The notes under the pieces are model-generated. The model did no database searches and was not told the DNA's origin. It saw nothing but the letters and a program-made list of their open reading frames with translations. A program made the position numbers and the translations under genes. A stretch of DNA of 64,000 nucleotides, taken from contig NC_088783.1 of NCBI RefSeq assembly GCF_958450345.1, forward strand, positions 21,021,701 to 21,085,700. The letters are read 5' to 3'. The DNA is from Calliphora vicina. Its lineage: Eukaryota > Arthropoda > Insecta > Diptera > Calliphoridae. Shown piece after piece: positions 22,412-33,650 of the stretch (the first letter of the stretch is position 1; every line of letters begins with the position of its first letter).

Positions 22412-24864
22412 CTAACTTTGTTTTGTTCACCATTTATTTACCAAACCAATTTTTTGTGTGATTTTCCTTCACGAATTCTAAATACACCTTCCTTTCTATA
22501 TTTTAGTGTAAATATGTGTACATAAGTATGTACAAACTTATGTTTGTATATTTACACAGCGTAAAAAGGAAACAAACATTTAATAATTTATTTCTAGCTT
22601 ACATGCCTCAGCTGTTTGCCATCTAACAAATAAACATTTTTTCCGTTAGTATTTTACTTTTAGCATGTACTTTAAATCAAGAAAAAGCCAACATACCAAC
22701 GAAAATTAACATATACAAACGTATTCAAAATAAACCTAGCAAACGCGCAATCATTTACTAAAACCTTTTTCATTTCCCTACGAAAAACAAAATGATTTCC
22801 TTCGTAAAGGCAAATCACAAGTACTACATATTCATACATATACATATGTAAATATACATGCAATTATGTAAATATGTATATGTATGTCGTACATATGTAC
22901 TATGTAAGTTAAGAGAGTTTTGTTCATGTTTATTTAACATGAGTTGCTGCTCAGATTTTTATGTTTAACATTAATTTTTATTATTTTATGTATAATAGTT
23001 TTTTGCGTTTATATTTTGTTTAACATCTGCTAATTAAAATTTCAGCATTTTATTAAAATAAAAAATTTTTAAAACTTGTACTTCTATAAATGTTAAAATT
23101 TAGTCCATTTTTATACAGCCTTAATGTATGCTGTACTTTTTTGTACATTGAGTGCATATGTGCTTATGTCTCATTAATTTTCTCACCTTGAGAAACAGTA
23201 AATTTATTTTTGAATGAGGAATGTGGGTAAAAAATCCATAAATATACAATTCGTTTAAAAAATTGTATTAGAAAAATGATTTGTGACAGGAATTGGTAAT
23301 TGAAAAACATAAAAACTGATTTGATTTAATTTAATTTAGATACGATATGATTATAGTGCTATTTAAGATGTTATTTGGTTTAATTGGTTGGCCAGGTTAA
23401 GGACTTTATTGACCTATTTTTAAAAATATACGTTACATTTGAAGTTACAGTGCCATCAGAACTTTTATCTTTATTACATTTGCCACAACTTATACTTTAG
23501 CACTTTATGCATTAAAAAATAGAAATTACCGGAAATAGCCATTGTTTGAAAGCACTTACTACTTTAGCTATGACTACTTAATGCAACTGCAACTACGACA
23601 ACAACAATTTTATTTAACAACTAATGGCCAACTTTAATAATTATGCAAAATATGAATGGCAAACTTTGGCCTTTTAAATTTAAATGAGGTAGTTTTTTGC
23701 AAACTCTTTTGCTACTTATTGGCCACAGAAATTAGTAAAAAAAAAACCTACTTAAAAGTACAATTAAATATATATGTACGACTTCAACAAAATAATTTTC
23801 TATTATAAACGGAAATATGCCCATTGCTTTGGATATGCGCTTGAGTTGCAGCTTAATTTCAAATTTCACTAACTTGTGTTTCTCACTCCTCACAAATAAA
23901 AGTTTTCGAAACAACTCATTCAACAGAAAAACAAAAGTGTGAGAAAGAGAGATACGGCAGGAAACTCTAAGAATTTATGGACATTATTAAAACAAATCTG
24001 CATATTGTAACGCTTGTGGAAAACTTTTCCCAAGAAAACCGTTTTAACAAAAAGGTGTTAGACCAATGAGCCTTAAGCTTAGCCATGGAAATTAGTTCTC
24101 AGGCTCACACACATACTCACATAAATACTTACACTCAAGTGTATGTGAGTTGAAAAGATAAATAAAATTGTTTTAATACCAACTCATTCTTTGTTCACTC
24201 ACTTGCTGGTATCTGTGGTTATAACAAGTTTTGCTTTTTTTTTTAAAAATTATTCATTCATTTATTTCACAGCCTTTTTATTCACTCATATATACATTTG
24301 CTTTTATTTTCATTTCATTTTAAGTGTAAGACATAAACACTTTATTAAGTCTGCTACGTGTAAGTATGTATTTGTGGTGGCATATCCGGTAGCTTATATG
24401 TATGTTGGGAAGTGTATAAATATGGCCAACTTCCTGTTTTGTGTGGTTAGTTGGAAAAAGTCTGTTTGAAAATGTTAAATTCAAAGCAAATATATACATT
24501 CATTGTATTTTACGTTTTTTTTCTGTTTATAAAACTATAGTTTTATCCTTTTAATAGTTCTAGTAACACATAGAATGAAACTTTCTTCCTTAACATTATT
24601 TTTGCTAAAGTTTTCCTTAACTTTATTTTTAATATTTTTCAAAGAATTTTTGTAGCACTTAAAAAGGTACGAGATGTAACTAAAATTAATTTCTTTGGGC
24701 AAAACAGATTTTATAGTTTTAAAAAATTTTTTATGGATTTAAAACTAATTCAAAAACATTTTTGCAAACACAAAATAAATAAAATGTTTTAAGCAATAAT
24801 AATAATAATGTAACAACAATAAGTACATTTATAAAAAGATGAAAAATTAACTTTTTAAATATAT
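22412..24864. other. AT-rich sequence with small dyads, no gene seen
   Basis: Small inverted repeats occur at 22507-22557, 22833-22886 and 24110-24150 (ACTCACATA ... TATGTGAGT). The open frames at 22672, 23732 and 24191 have no recognisable domain and no supporting codon bias, so I leave them uncalled. Confidence 0.5.
22507..22557. repeat. Imperfect palindrome, 21-bp arms
   Basis: GTGTAAATAT...ACATAAG pairs with CTTATGT...ATATTTACAC at 17 of 21 positions around a 9-base loop. Repeated at 48360-48410 in copy 2. A second one with perfect 15-bp arms (CATACATATACATAT / ATATGTATATGTATG) lies at 22833-22886. Confidence 0.6.
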
Positions 24865-25585
24865 GGGGCATTTCATGTCAAGTGAACCAACTTTTGAAAT
24901 CGATGTCTTCCGATCGGAATGAAATTTGCACCAAGGTTAGCTCTATTGGATAGTAACTCAGACACAATTTTTCAACAACATCGGTCGAGAACTCTCTGAG
25001 TTATAGGGGGTAAAATTTTGACAATTTGGTCAAACAGGGGTTTTTTCTTATCCATGTAACTTATTACCTATTGTTCTTAGCAAAATGTGTCCCAAATAGT
25101 ATAGATAGCTATTTCTTCGATCTTTCGAAAAAAAATATTTAAAAAAAAAATAAAAAATTTTTAATATTTTTTTTCCGAAATCAAAAACTTTTTTGACTTT
25201 TTTTTAAAATGCGTCCTTTTTTTTTTTTTTTTTTTTTTTCTTAAAATAAAGTGGGATATCTATCAAAATAAATATTTTGTAACTCAAAACATAAAATTTT
25301 TGACTTTTTTTGCAAAATCAAAAACTTTGTTGACTTTTTTTTTTCAAAATGGACCCTTTTTTAATCTTTTTTTTTAGGTCAAACAAAAGCTTAGATATTA
25401 TCCTTGAAGACCCTTTTGGTCGCTTAGTGGGATGCGAGTGGGATATCTATCAAAATAAATATTTTTTAACTCAAGACTTACAATTTTTGACTTACAAATT
25501 TTTCTTTTTTGCAAATGCGATTTTTTTTTCCAAATGGGCCCTTTTTTTAAAATTTTTTTTGTAGTCAAAAGAAAGCTTAGGTCCA
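24865..25585. mobile_element. Truncated foldback-like element, one arm only (copy 1)
   Basis: Starts GGGGCATTTCATGTCAAGTG, as does the complete element at 50718. Contains two and a half subrepeats with GGGATATCTATCAAAATAAA. It breaks off after AAGCTTAGGTCCA, where copy 2 continues, so the duplication junction lies in this arm. Inner bases 25487-25540 resemble the opposite arm of the copy 2 element (52455-52560) more than the collinear arm. Confidence 0.8.
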
Positions 25586-25596
25586 AATATTGTGTG

Positions 25597-26258
25597 ATAT
25601 AAAATTTCCTTTAGAATTGTTTACATCATGTAAAATTCCCTTTAGAATAGTTTACATCATGAAAAGCTTCATGTAGAAATGTTTACATCATGTAAAATTT
25701 CCTTTAGAATTGATTACATCATGTAAAGTTTCCTATAGCAATGTTTACATCTTCTAAAATTTCCATTAGAATTGTTTACATCATGTAAAATTTCATATAG
25801 AAATATTTACACCAAGCAAAATTTCCTTTGGAAGATTTTACATCATATAAAATTTCCTTTGGAAGAGTTTACATCATGTAAAATTTCCTTTGGAAGAGTT
25901 TACATCATGAAAAGCTTCATGTAGAAATGTTTACATCGTGTAAAATTTCCTTTAGAATTGTTTACATCATGTAAAGTTTCATATAGCAATGTTTACATCT
26001 TGTAAAACTTCCTTTAGAATTGTTTACATCATGTAAAATTTCATATAGAAATATTTACATCATGCAAAATGTCCTTTGGAAGTGTTTACATCTTGTACAA
26101 TTTCCTTTAGAGGAGTTTACATCATGTAAAATTTCCTATAGAAATATTGCATTATGTAAAGTTTACTTTTGAGTTTACATCTTATAAAATTTCCTTTAGA
26201 ATTGTTTACATCATGTAAAATTTCATATAGAAATATTTACTTCATGTAAAATTTCCTT
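25597..26258. repeat. 31-bp minisatellite at the duplication junction
   Basis: About 21 units built on TTACATCATGTAAAATTTCC + TTTAGAATTGT, with variants AGCTTCATGTAGAAATG and TTTCATATAGAAATA in alternation. The core TTACATCATGTAA is a near-palindrome. It follows the truncated foldback arm directly and precedes copy 2. The corresponding stretch of copy 1 would be left of base 1. Confidence 0.9.
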
Positions 26259-27966
26259 CTTCACATTACTTTCACTTAATCTTTACCTTAAATTTTCTTT
26301 TTCAAATTTAATTTTAGTCTGTATGTAAATAATTGCCTTAGGAACAGAAAATTCAACCTAAGTTTTTTTTTTCTGCAAAGCAAAAAGTAAAAACATTTCA
26401 TGCTAATTTAACCTCAGAAACAGTTTCCATAAATCTATCAATATTCATTAGGTGTGACATTAATGTCTAAACTCTTGGCATCGTAAATAGATGCAATTTT
26501 TGTTAATGACAGCTAAAACGAGAGTCAGTTTATCAAAATCAGCAACAACTCTTGCACACATGCCAACACATACCGATAAACTCACACACAAAGATTAAAC
26601 ACGCCCTTGACAACTAAAACAGACATGTACAGATGTTGTGTGTTGTGCATTTGAGCCGAAAAAAAAATCATTAGCATATTTACAGGATAAACATGCACGA
26701 AACTTGTTAGTTTAGATAAATTAGGTTGAACATGTTTAACTTCTTTTAAAACGTTTAAATTTGAATAAATTGTAGCCATTTTCTTAGTTATTTTGCAAAC
26801 TTCCTGTTGATTTGTTTTATTTTGTTTCTTGGAAAATTTCCCTTAACTCACTTAAATATGACTTAATTAAAAGACTAAATAAACTTGACTAAAGCATTTA
26901 TGTATGAAGTTTTAAGTTGCTCTGCAAATTCATAAACTGGGTTTATTAACTTTTAAGTTTTTAATTAATATACTTTTTCATATTGTAGTAATCTTTTTTG
27001 CTCATCTTGAATTCTTTTTCGTTGTGTAATAAATTTTATTACCTCATTTGTTAGATGATTGTGATGTTTAAAGTGTATTTCACAGGAAACCAAATGCGTA
27101 AGCAAGAAATGAAGAAAAATATTAAAAAAATTTCTGCATAATATAAGAATTAATAAAAATTCTTATAATTTGCAGAAACATGCAGCTTTTAAAAATTAAT
27201 CAAGCATTCCGTTTAATGCAGTGTGACTGTAATAGTTTTTTTTTTAATTACAAAAAATTTTTTATTAATAAACATAAAAATTATTTTTTTTAATATCAAA
27301 CAAGGCATAAAACTATTTACTTATACATTTTAAAAGTTTTTATTAAATATATATTGTATTTATTAATGTGCGATTTTTTTTTTCTTTTTACAGGTGAGTG
27401 TTTAAATTACCATATAAATATTTTAAACATGTAAGTTTTTTATTAAAAAATTTTAAACATTGATTATAGATATAATTTATGCAAATTATAGAATTATAAA
27501 TCTAGAGACCATTTGTTAATTTTATTTACAAATATATATTTTTAACACTTAATTAATTAATACTGTTAAATGCATTTTTAAAAAGAATTTTGAAGAAATG
27601 TTTTTATTTTTTTTTTTAACTTTTTAAAGAATTTGGGTTAGAAAATATTTAAAATTTCGCATGAGCCATGTCAGCGTATGTGTGATAAATATTGAACAAG
27701 TATACACAAGAATAATCTCAAATACAGTTTAGGCTCGATTATTTGGAAATATATAGTTAATATAGTTTCATAAAGGCTGTACCAAAATTTACGTAAGATT
27801 TTAATTCAATAGAAAATAGATTTTTTTCTTTACATTGTTCTTTTTTTTATTGAATCATAAAGTACTTGGGATAAGGTTATGTATTTAATAGAACGTCGGC
27901 CAAACAGCCTCCATGGCTTCGCTGGCTCTTATCCACTTTTTTGTTGAAATTTTTCAAGACCATATA
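26259..27966. other. AT-rich intron-like sequence (copy 2 of 1-1540, plus 158 bp upstream)
   Basis: No gene seen. Bases 26417-27966 match 1-1540 with scattered differences. 26259-26416 is the stretch just left of the duplicated part visible in the window. Confidence 0.55.
27360..27436 (+). promoter_or_regulatory. Candidate ratchet splice site and 37-nt RS-exon (copy 2)
   Basis: CTTTTTACAG followed directly by GTGAGTG, junction 27393/27394, with an even purer T tract than copy 1. The downstream GTAAGT at 27431 and the 37 bases between are unchanged from copy 1, although flanking bases have diverged. Confidence 0.5.
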
Positions 27967-29548
27967 AAACGTTTCTTTTAGTATAAATCGTCGTTTTTAG
28001 GATAAAACAAAGTTGTTTTAGTATAAAACAGTTGTTTTAGTATAAAACAGTTGTTTTAGTATAAAACAGTTGTTTTAGTATAAAACAGTTGTTTTAGTAT
28101 AAAACAGTTGATTTAGTATAAAAAAAAAATTTAATATAAACAAAACAAAAATAAAACGTCGTTTCTAATATCAAATCTCGTTTTTAATATGAAACCTCGT
28201 TTTAGTATAAAACATAGTTTTTATATAAAACAAAGTTTTTAGTATAAACCTCGTTTTTAGTATAAAACCTCATTTTTAGCATAAAACGTTGCTTTAAGTA
28301 TAAACAGTTGCTTTAGTATAAAACGTTGTTTTTAGTATAAAACGTCGTTTTTAGTATAAAACGTCGTTTTTAGTATAAAACGTCGTTTTTAGTATAAAAC
28401 GTCGTTTTTAGTATAAAACGTCGTTTTTAGTATAAAACGTCGTTTTTAGTATAAAACGTCGTTTTTAGTATAAAACGTCGTTTTTAGTATAAAACGTCGT
28501 TTTTAGTATAAAACGTCGTTTATAGTATAAAACGTCGTTTTTAGTATAAAACGTCGTTTTTAGTATAAAACGTCGTTTTTAGTATAAAACGTCGTTTTTA
28601 GTATAAAACGTCGTTTTTAGTATAAAACGTCGTTTTTAGTATAAAACGTCGTTTTTTGTATAAAACGTCGTTTTTTGTATAAAACGTCGTTTTTAGTATA
28701 AAACGTCGTTTTTTGTATAAAACGTCGTTTTTAGTATAAAACGTCGTTTTTAGTATAAAACGTCGTTTTTAGTATAAAACGTCGTTTTTAGTATAAAACG
28801 TCGTTTTTAGTATAAAACGTCGTTTTTAGTATAAAACGTCGTTTTTAGTATAAAACGTCGTTTTTAGTATAAAACGTCGTTTTTAGTATAAAACGTCGTT
28901 TTTAGTATAAAACGTCGTTTTTAGTATAAAACGTCGTTTTTAGTATAAAACGTCGTTTTTAGTATAAAACGTCGTTTTTAGTATAAAACGTCGTTTTTAA
29001 TATAAAACGTCGTTTTTAATATAAAACGTCGTTTTTAATATAAAACGTCGCTTTTAGTATAAAACGTCGTTTTTAGTATAAAACGTCGTTTTTAGTATAA
29101 AACGTCGTTTTTAGTATAAAACGTCGTTTTTAGTATAAAACGTCGTTTTTAGTATAAAACGTCGTTTTTAGTATAAAACGTCGTTTTTAGTATAAAAAGT
29201 CGTTTTTAGTATAAAACGTCGTTTTTAGTATAAAAAGTCGTTTTTAGTATAAAACGTCGTTTTTAGTATAAAAAGTCGTTTTTAGTATAAAAAGTCGTTT
29301 TTAGTATAAAAAGTCGTTTTTAGTATAAAACGTCGTTTTTAGTATAAAACGTAGTTTTTAGTATAAAACGTAGTTTTTAGTATAAACTTCAATTTTTAGT
29401 ATAAAATAAAGTTTGTAGTATAAAACGAAGTTTATAATATAAAACAGAGTTTTTAGTATAACAAAAAGTTTTTGGTATAACAAAAAGTTTTTGGTATAAA
29501 AAAAGTCATTTTAGTATAAAACGTCATTTTAGTATAATACGTCGTTTT
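27967..29548. repeat. 19-bp minisatellite GTCGTTTTTAGTATAAAAC (copy 2, expanded)
   Basis: About 83 units, some 370 bp longer than in copy 1. The homogeneous core runs about 28320-29200. Local variants (TTTTTTGTATAAAAC, TTTTTAATATAAAAC, AAAAGTCG) differ from those of copy 1, showing independent turnover after duplication. Confidence 0.95.
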
Positions 29549-29550
29549 TA

Positions 29551-29971
29551 GAGTATCCAAAACCGAAAACCGGTCAACCGGTTTTTCCATCTTTGTAAGC
29601 TCCACCGGTTTCGGTTTTTTTATCTTTTCGGTTTTTTGACAAACCGGTTTTTGTAAGACGGTTAACCGGTTTTAATGAAATATATTTTCTAAAGCTCATT
29701 CAAACATATTTATGAAAAACTTTGATACCATTTTTAAAAAATATAGATTTATTTTATAGAAAATTGTAGCATTTGGCAACATTTAGTAAAATATATAAAA
29801 TAATTGCATAAAGAATTCAAAAATGCTAAATTTCCATTAAATAAAAATTTAATATAAACCGGTTAACCGATTTTTTTGTAGACAAAAACCGAAACCGCTT
29901 TTTTCAAAAACTGACTTTTTCGGTTAAACCGGAAACCGGTTTATTAAATTTGCCGGTTTTTTTGGACACTC
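29551..29971. mobile_element. TA-flanked CCGGTT-rich MITE (copy 2)
   Basis: Same insertion as 2758-3138, 421 bp here. Ends GAGTATCCAAAA and, from the right, GAGTGTCCAAAA (11 of 12 identical), flanked by TA at 29549-29550 and 29972-29973. Keeps about 75 bp of interior that copy 1 lost and lacks about 30 bp that copy 1 has. Confidence 0.8.
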
Positions 29972-29973
29972 TA

Positions 29974-30365
29974 GTCGTTTTAGTATAAAACTTTGATTTT
30001 AGTATAAAACGTCGTTGTTAGTATAAAACGATTTTTTTAGTATAAAACGATTTTTTTAGTATAACGCACAGTTTTTTGTATAAAACAACGTTTTTAGTAT
30101 AAAATGATTTTGTTAGTATAAAACTTCGTTTTTTGTATAAAACGTCGTATTAGTATAAAACGGAATTTTTAGCATAAAACGCAATTTTTAGTATAAAACG
30201 ATGTTTTTAGTATTAAACGTCGTTTTCGTATAAACTAAAGTCTTTAGTATAAACAAAATGTTTAGTATAAAATGTCGTTTTTAGTGTAAAACAAAGTTTT
30301 TAGTGTAAAAAAACTTTTTAGCTTAAAACAACGATTTTAATATAAATCAAGGCGTTTAGTATATA
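29974..30365. repeat. Degenerate 19-bp minisatellite, right part (copy 2)
   Basis: Diverged TTTTTAGTATAAAAC units continue to about 30365. Copy 1 keeps only about 145 bp of this part. Confidence 0.85.
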
Positions 30366-30424
30366 TCTTAAAAAGGTTCTATTAGTTTTGGAAAAAAAAA
30401 TGTTATTAAAGGGTAAAACAAAAT

Positions 30425-30640
30425 AATTAAGACAATAAACGGAATGCTCTCCTTCAATGATCCGGAAGATGTAGGTTTGTTGGCATAGACCTCTGATTTT
30501 ATATAACCTCACAATTTAGGGGCCAAGTCTGAACAGCGAAACGAGATTTTGCAGTAATTGAATTATTCACGAGCATGTCGCATTATATTTTGAAACAACA
30601 TGTTGTCCACACCAAAATGTGGCACTCTGTCGCGATATCG
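30425..30640 (-). pseudogene. mariner-like transposase fragment, copy 2 only
   Basis: Read on the - strand: DNMLFQ, then ATC (shifted frame), REx-IQLLQNL, DLAPK, and GYIKSEVYANKPTSSGSLKE. This fits the FQQDGATCHTAxETIxLLxxxF ... DLTPLDFFLWGYxKxxVYxNKP pattern of an insect mariner-type transposase, the family also found at 15266-16985. Frameshifts fall right at the QQDGATCH site and at PLDFFLW, so the catalytic second and third acidic residues are damaged. An overlapping 84-codon + strand frame is a shadow. The surrounding 30366-30915 is absent from copy 1. No inverted ends found. Confidence 0.65.
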
Positions 30641-31688
30641 ATCACCAGTAACAGTCGTCGCATGGCAGTCACATTTTCGAAGATGTATGAACTAATCATA
30701 TGGATTAATACTCACCAAACAGTGACATATTGTGAATGCTTTCCAATTCGTGACCAGTCACCATATGTGAACGATGTACTATGCTTCGTTTATGATTTGT
30801 GCACATATGCGGGGTTGATACTCTATTGACACCGAATGTGGTAATTTCTGGCACGGATGTGGTTACATCTTCTCTTGCTATAAATTTTGTGTCAACAGCT
30901 ACATACTATTTAATTATTAAAAATTCTATTTTTAATTTAATTTAAATGTTTTCAGTAAATTTTTTTTAATAAAATTATTTTCTTTTTACTCATAACAGTA
31001 GATAATAGTAATAATACTTTCCTTTTTTGTAATACTTTTAATTATATTTAAAAACATTTAATATGATTAAAAAAGATATTCGCATCTAATTAATATTACA
31101 CAACAAGCTCTGAGTTAAAGCCCCTTTTAACGTGAATCCATACAAATATTAATGTTTATAATGAAAATAATGTTGAAAACAAATTGACTTTTAGCAAAAA
31201 AAAAAAACAAAAAAATTATAAACCCAAACTCCCACACACACACACACACCCAACTATTAACCACTAAATATGCGAGAAATGTGGCAAAACAGCGAGAGAG
31301 ACAAAGTGAAAAAGAACAGGAAACACACATAATGAGCATTATACTTCTAAAAGTATAAATTAATCCTTTTGGCTAAAAATATCTACATAAAACACACAAA
31401 AATTAAGTAGAGAATTCATTTAAGGCGTTTGAATATATACAACTGGGGAAAAGAAAGACAAGTAAACGAGATAAACTACACACAGTCAGCCTTTTTTCCA
31501 AAACCAGAAAAACCCCTTAAAACTTTATAACCACAAAAACTTACACACATATTTATTTACTAAAATCGTGTAAAGAACCCAGCGAAGATTTTGTTTGAAG
31601 TTCTAAATGAAATTGATTTAAAATCAAAAATTTTCATAAACAAAATTGTGGATTTTCCTCAAATATATGCTAAGAAAAATTTAAATAA
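30641..31688. other. Transposase flank, then AT-rich sequence
   Basis: To about 30915 this is probably the decayed N-terminal side of the transposase fragment. From 30916 it matches 3290-4054 of copy 1, including a CA run at about 31231-31250. Confidence 0.45.
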
Positions 31689-32790
31689 CACTCTGATACA
31701 AAATGACACTTTTTGTAAGAACTTGAAAAGCCACCTAATGGAGGTAGGCCTAGATGAGGACATACTAAAACCGTTTTCAAAGATTTTGAAACACCCTCAA
31801 AATTTTGAGTTATTTTGAAAAAACGATTTTAGGGTAGGTCATAGTACTTTAGTACCTCTAACTCATATATTTTTAGACCAAATCAAAAATTTTAAACAAT
31901 TATAGTTAGGCAAAGAATTAAGTTTTCATAAAATGTATGCATAACATCTATATTCCAAGAAATTGTGTAAGTTTTTATAAATAGTTTCGCTTGTTTTTTT
32001 ATTTTTTTCGTAATTTTTAAAATTTAAATATATTTATTTAAATTGTTTTTCTATGAAACCATATTCATTTTTGCACAGTATTTTAAAGACAATTTTAAGT
32101 AGACAAAAACAAGACTTTATTTGTTAAAATCGGTTTATACTTGCAAAAGTTATTAAACTTTTTCGAAAAAAGTTTCACAAAATTTACCTTGTAAATTATA
32201 AATTTTGTACAAACATTTTTTTTTATAGTTTTTTGTTTTTTTGGAGAAGAAAATACTAAAAACGGTGTTAATGAAAAGTTGAATAACTTTTATAATTTTC
32301 ATCCGATTTGAATAATTAAAACGGTGATTTGTTAAGAGCAAAATTTCCTTTATACATTGGTTTAAATTTTTATAGCTCCCATATCAAAATAAGCAATGAA
32401 AAGCGACTAAAATCAAAAAAGTTGATAAATTTTACTTTTCTTTTAGATATACTTAACAAAAACAATACTTATAACCAGGGAAACCAAAATATGCAAATGC
32501 ATGTTTTTTCTGGTGAGTCTAATGAGCACATGGATGAGATATTTACACGTTTCAGAACTATTTAAGAATTTTGGCATCGATTTGTTAGTGCATATTTTTG
32601 CATATTTTTGCATATATTTATTTTAAGAGCATATTTATTTCATATTTTGCGTTTTTAGAGCATATTTTACTGTTTAATAGCATATTTTGAGTTTATCAAA
32701 AACAAATTTTGTCTTACTTATTTTTCGCTGTTGTGTTACAGGTTTTTACTTCCTTTGTTTAAAATTCAAAATTGAAAAATAGATGGCTTT

Positions 32791-33050
32791 TCACCAAAAA
32801 AAAAATAAAAAACAAAAATTTAAAAAACAGAATTTTTTTTTTTTAAATTTAAAATAACAATTCGAAAAAAATTTTTATCCAAAAAATTAAAAAACTTAAA
32901 AAAATTTTCACCTAAAAAAAAAAAAATTTGTCCAAAAAATGAAAAAAATTTTTGTTCACCCAAAAATATTTAAATTTTTTATTTTGAAGTATAATTAGGT
33001 GAAGGGTATATCAGATTCGGCACAGCCGAATATAGCTCTCTTACTTGTTT
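32791..33050 (+). mobile_element. Helentron/DINE-1-like insert (copy 2)
   Basis: Counterpart of 5175-5445 with a shorter A/T core. The hairpin ATTCGGC-ACA-GCCGAAT and the CTTACTTGTTT end are unchanged. Confidence 0.5.
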
Positions 33051-33091
33051 TAATATAAAATAAGCACTATTTTAATAATAGCTCCATCTAA

Positions 33092-33285
33092 ATATCAAAT
33101 TTTAGTTCTAATTCAAACTTAACCGTTCTAAGTGTTAAAGAAATATTGTCTTTTAAATTTGCTCCTGTAACATCAGTTGATGTCGAAAGAACATTTTCTA
33201 TGTATAAAAATGTTTTCAGATCAAATAGAAAACGATTTTTATTTGAAAATTTAAGTAAATTTTTTTTGGTTAAAAAATTATGTAA
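33092..33285 (+). pseudogene. hAT transposase C-terminal fragment (copy 2)
   Basis: Same dimerisation-domain remnant as 5487-5690. Here it reads APVTSVDVERTFSMYKN, keeping the serine, then RSNRKRFLFENLSKF. The catalytic core is absent. Its better match to the family consensus than the copy 1 version suggests it is nearer the ancestral sequence. Confidence 0.8.
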
Positions 33286-33650
33286 AAGTTTGTTTTTTTA
33301 ACAGCATATTTTTTAAATTTTAAGAGCATAATTTAAAGTTTTTACTGCATATTTAAAGCGCCTAAAACGCTTTTTTTTAGAGCATATTTCCAGTGTATCA
33401 AAAAATGCACGTCATTTTAAAGCGCAATCAGTTCTCTTTCCAACCCGGTTTAAAAATTTAAAGTCGTACGAAGACTGACTGAGTTATAGATCGATAAGTT
33501 GACGAATATCACTGAAAACGGTTTTTTTCAGAATAACTTCTGAATTTGAGGGTATTTCTGAAGTTTTTTGACACAATTTCTAATATACTCAGCAAGCCCT
33601 ATAACCCACGCTAGGTCGTTTTCCAAGTTTTTTTCCATCGTAGCACCGTG

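Larger units (their letters stand above)
1..25585 (+). repeat. Tandem segmental duplication, upstream copy
   Basis: Base 1 matches base 26417 and collinearity runs to about 25585 (matching about 51420). The offset drifts from 26416 to 27790 and then to 25872 and 25853 as copy-specific insertions and deletions accumulate. In the first 500 bases I count about seven substitutions. From 15263 on the match is essentially perfect, apart from one substitution at 20456 and one 19-bp repeat unit. The true left end is outside the window. The right end is inside a foldback-element arm. It could be a real tandem duplication or two haplotypes joined by the assembler. Confidence 0.93.
32476..33390 (+). mobile_element. 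Nested hAT relic, forward (copy 2)
   Basis: Starts CAGGGAAACC after CTTATAAC (32468-32475). The right end and its target duplicate, present in copy 1, are deleted here (junction near 33390). Otherwise as 4841-5787. Confidence 0.75.
31689..33650. mobile_element. hAT-like element with both ends (copy 2)
   Basis: CACTCTGATA at the left and TAGCACCGTG at the right (inward CACGGTGCTA), 1962 bp. Flanking 8-mers TTAAATAA and TAATTTTA do not match well, so the target duplication is decayed or was never present. Holds the nested hAT 32476-33390. Confidence 0.75.

Noticed and set aside
24191..24469. 92-codon hydrophobic frame that could look like a membrane protein
   Set aside because: T-rich DNA gives F/Y/I/V-rich translations. 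No start codon context, splice signals or similarity recognised.
25597..26258. Possible CRISPR array (regular 31-bp repeats)
   Set aside because: No unique spacers, units are contiguous and degenerate, and the DNA is eukaryotic in character. It is a minisatellite.
30575..30829. 84-codon + strand frame beginning with ATG
   Set aside because: Overlaps, antisense, the mariner-like transposase fragment that has recognisable motifs on the - strand.
31689..33650. Target duplication for the copy 2 hAT-like element
   Set aside because: Flanking octamers TTAAATAA and TAATTTTA agree at only four of eight positions, so I do not claim one.
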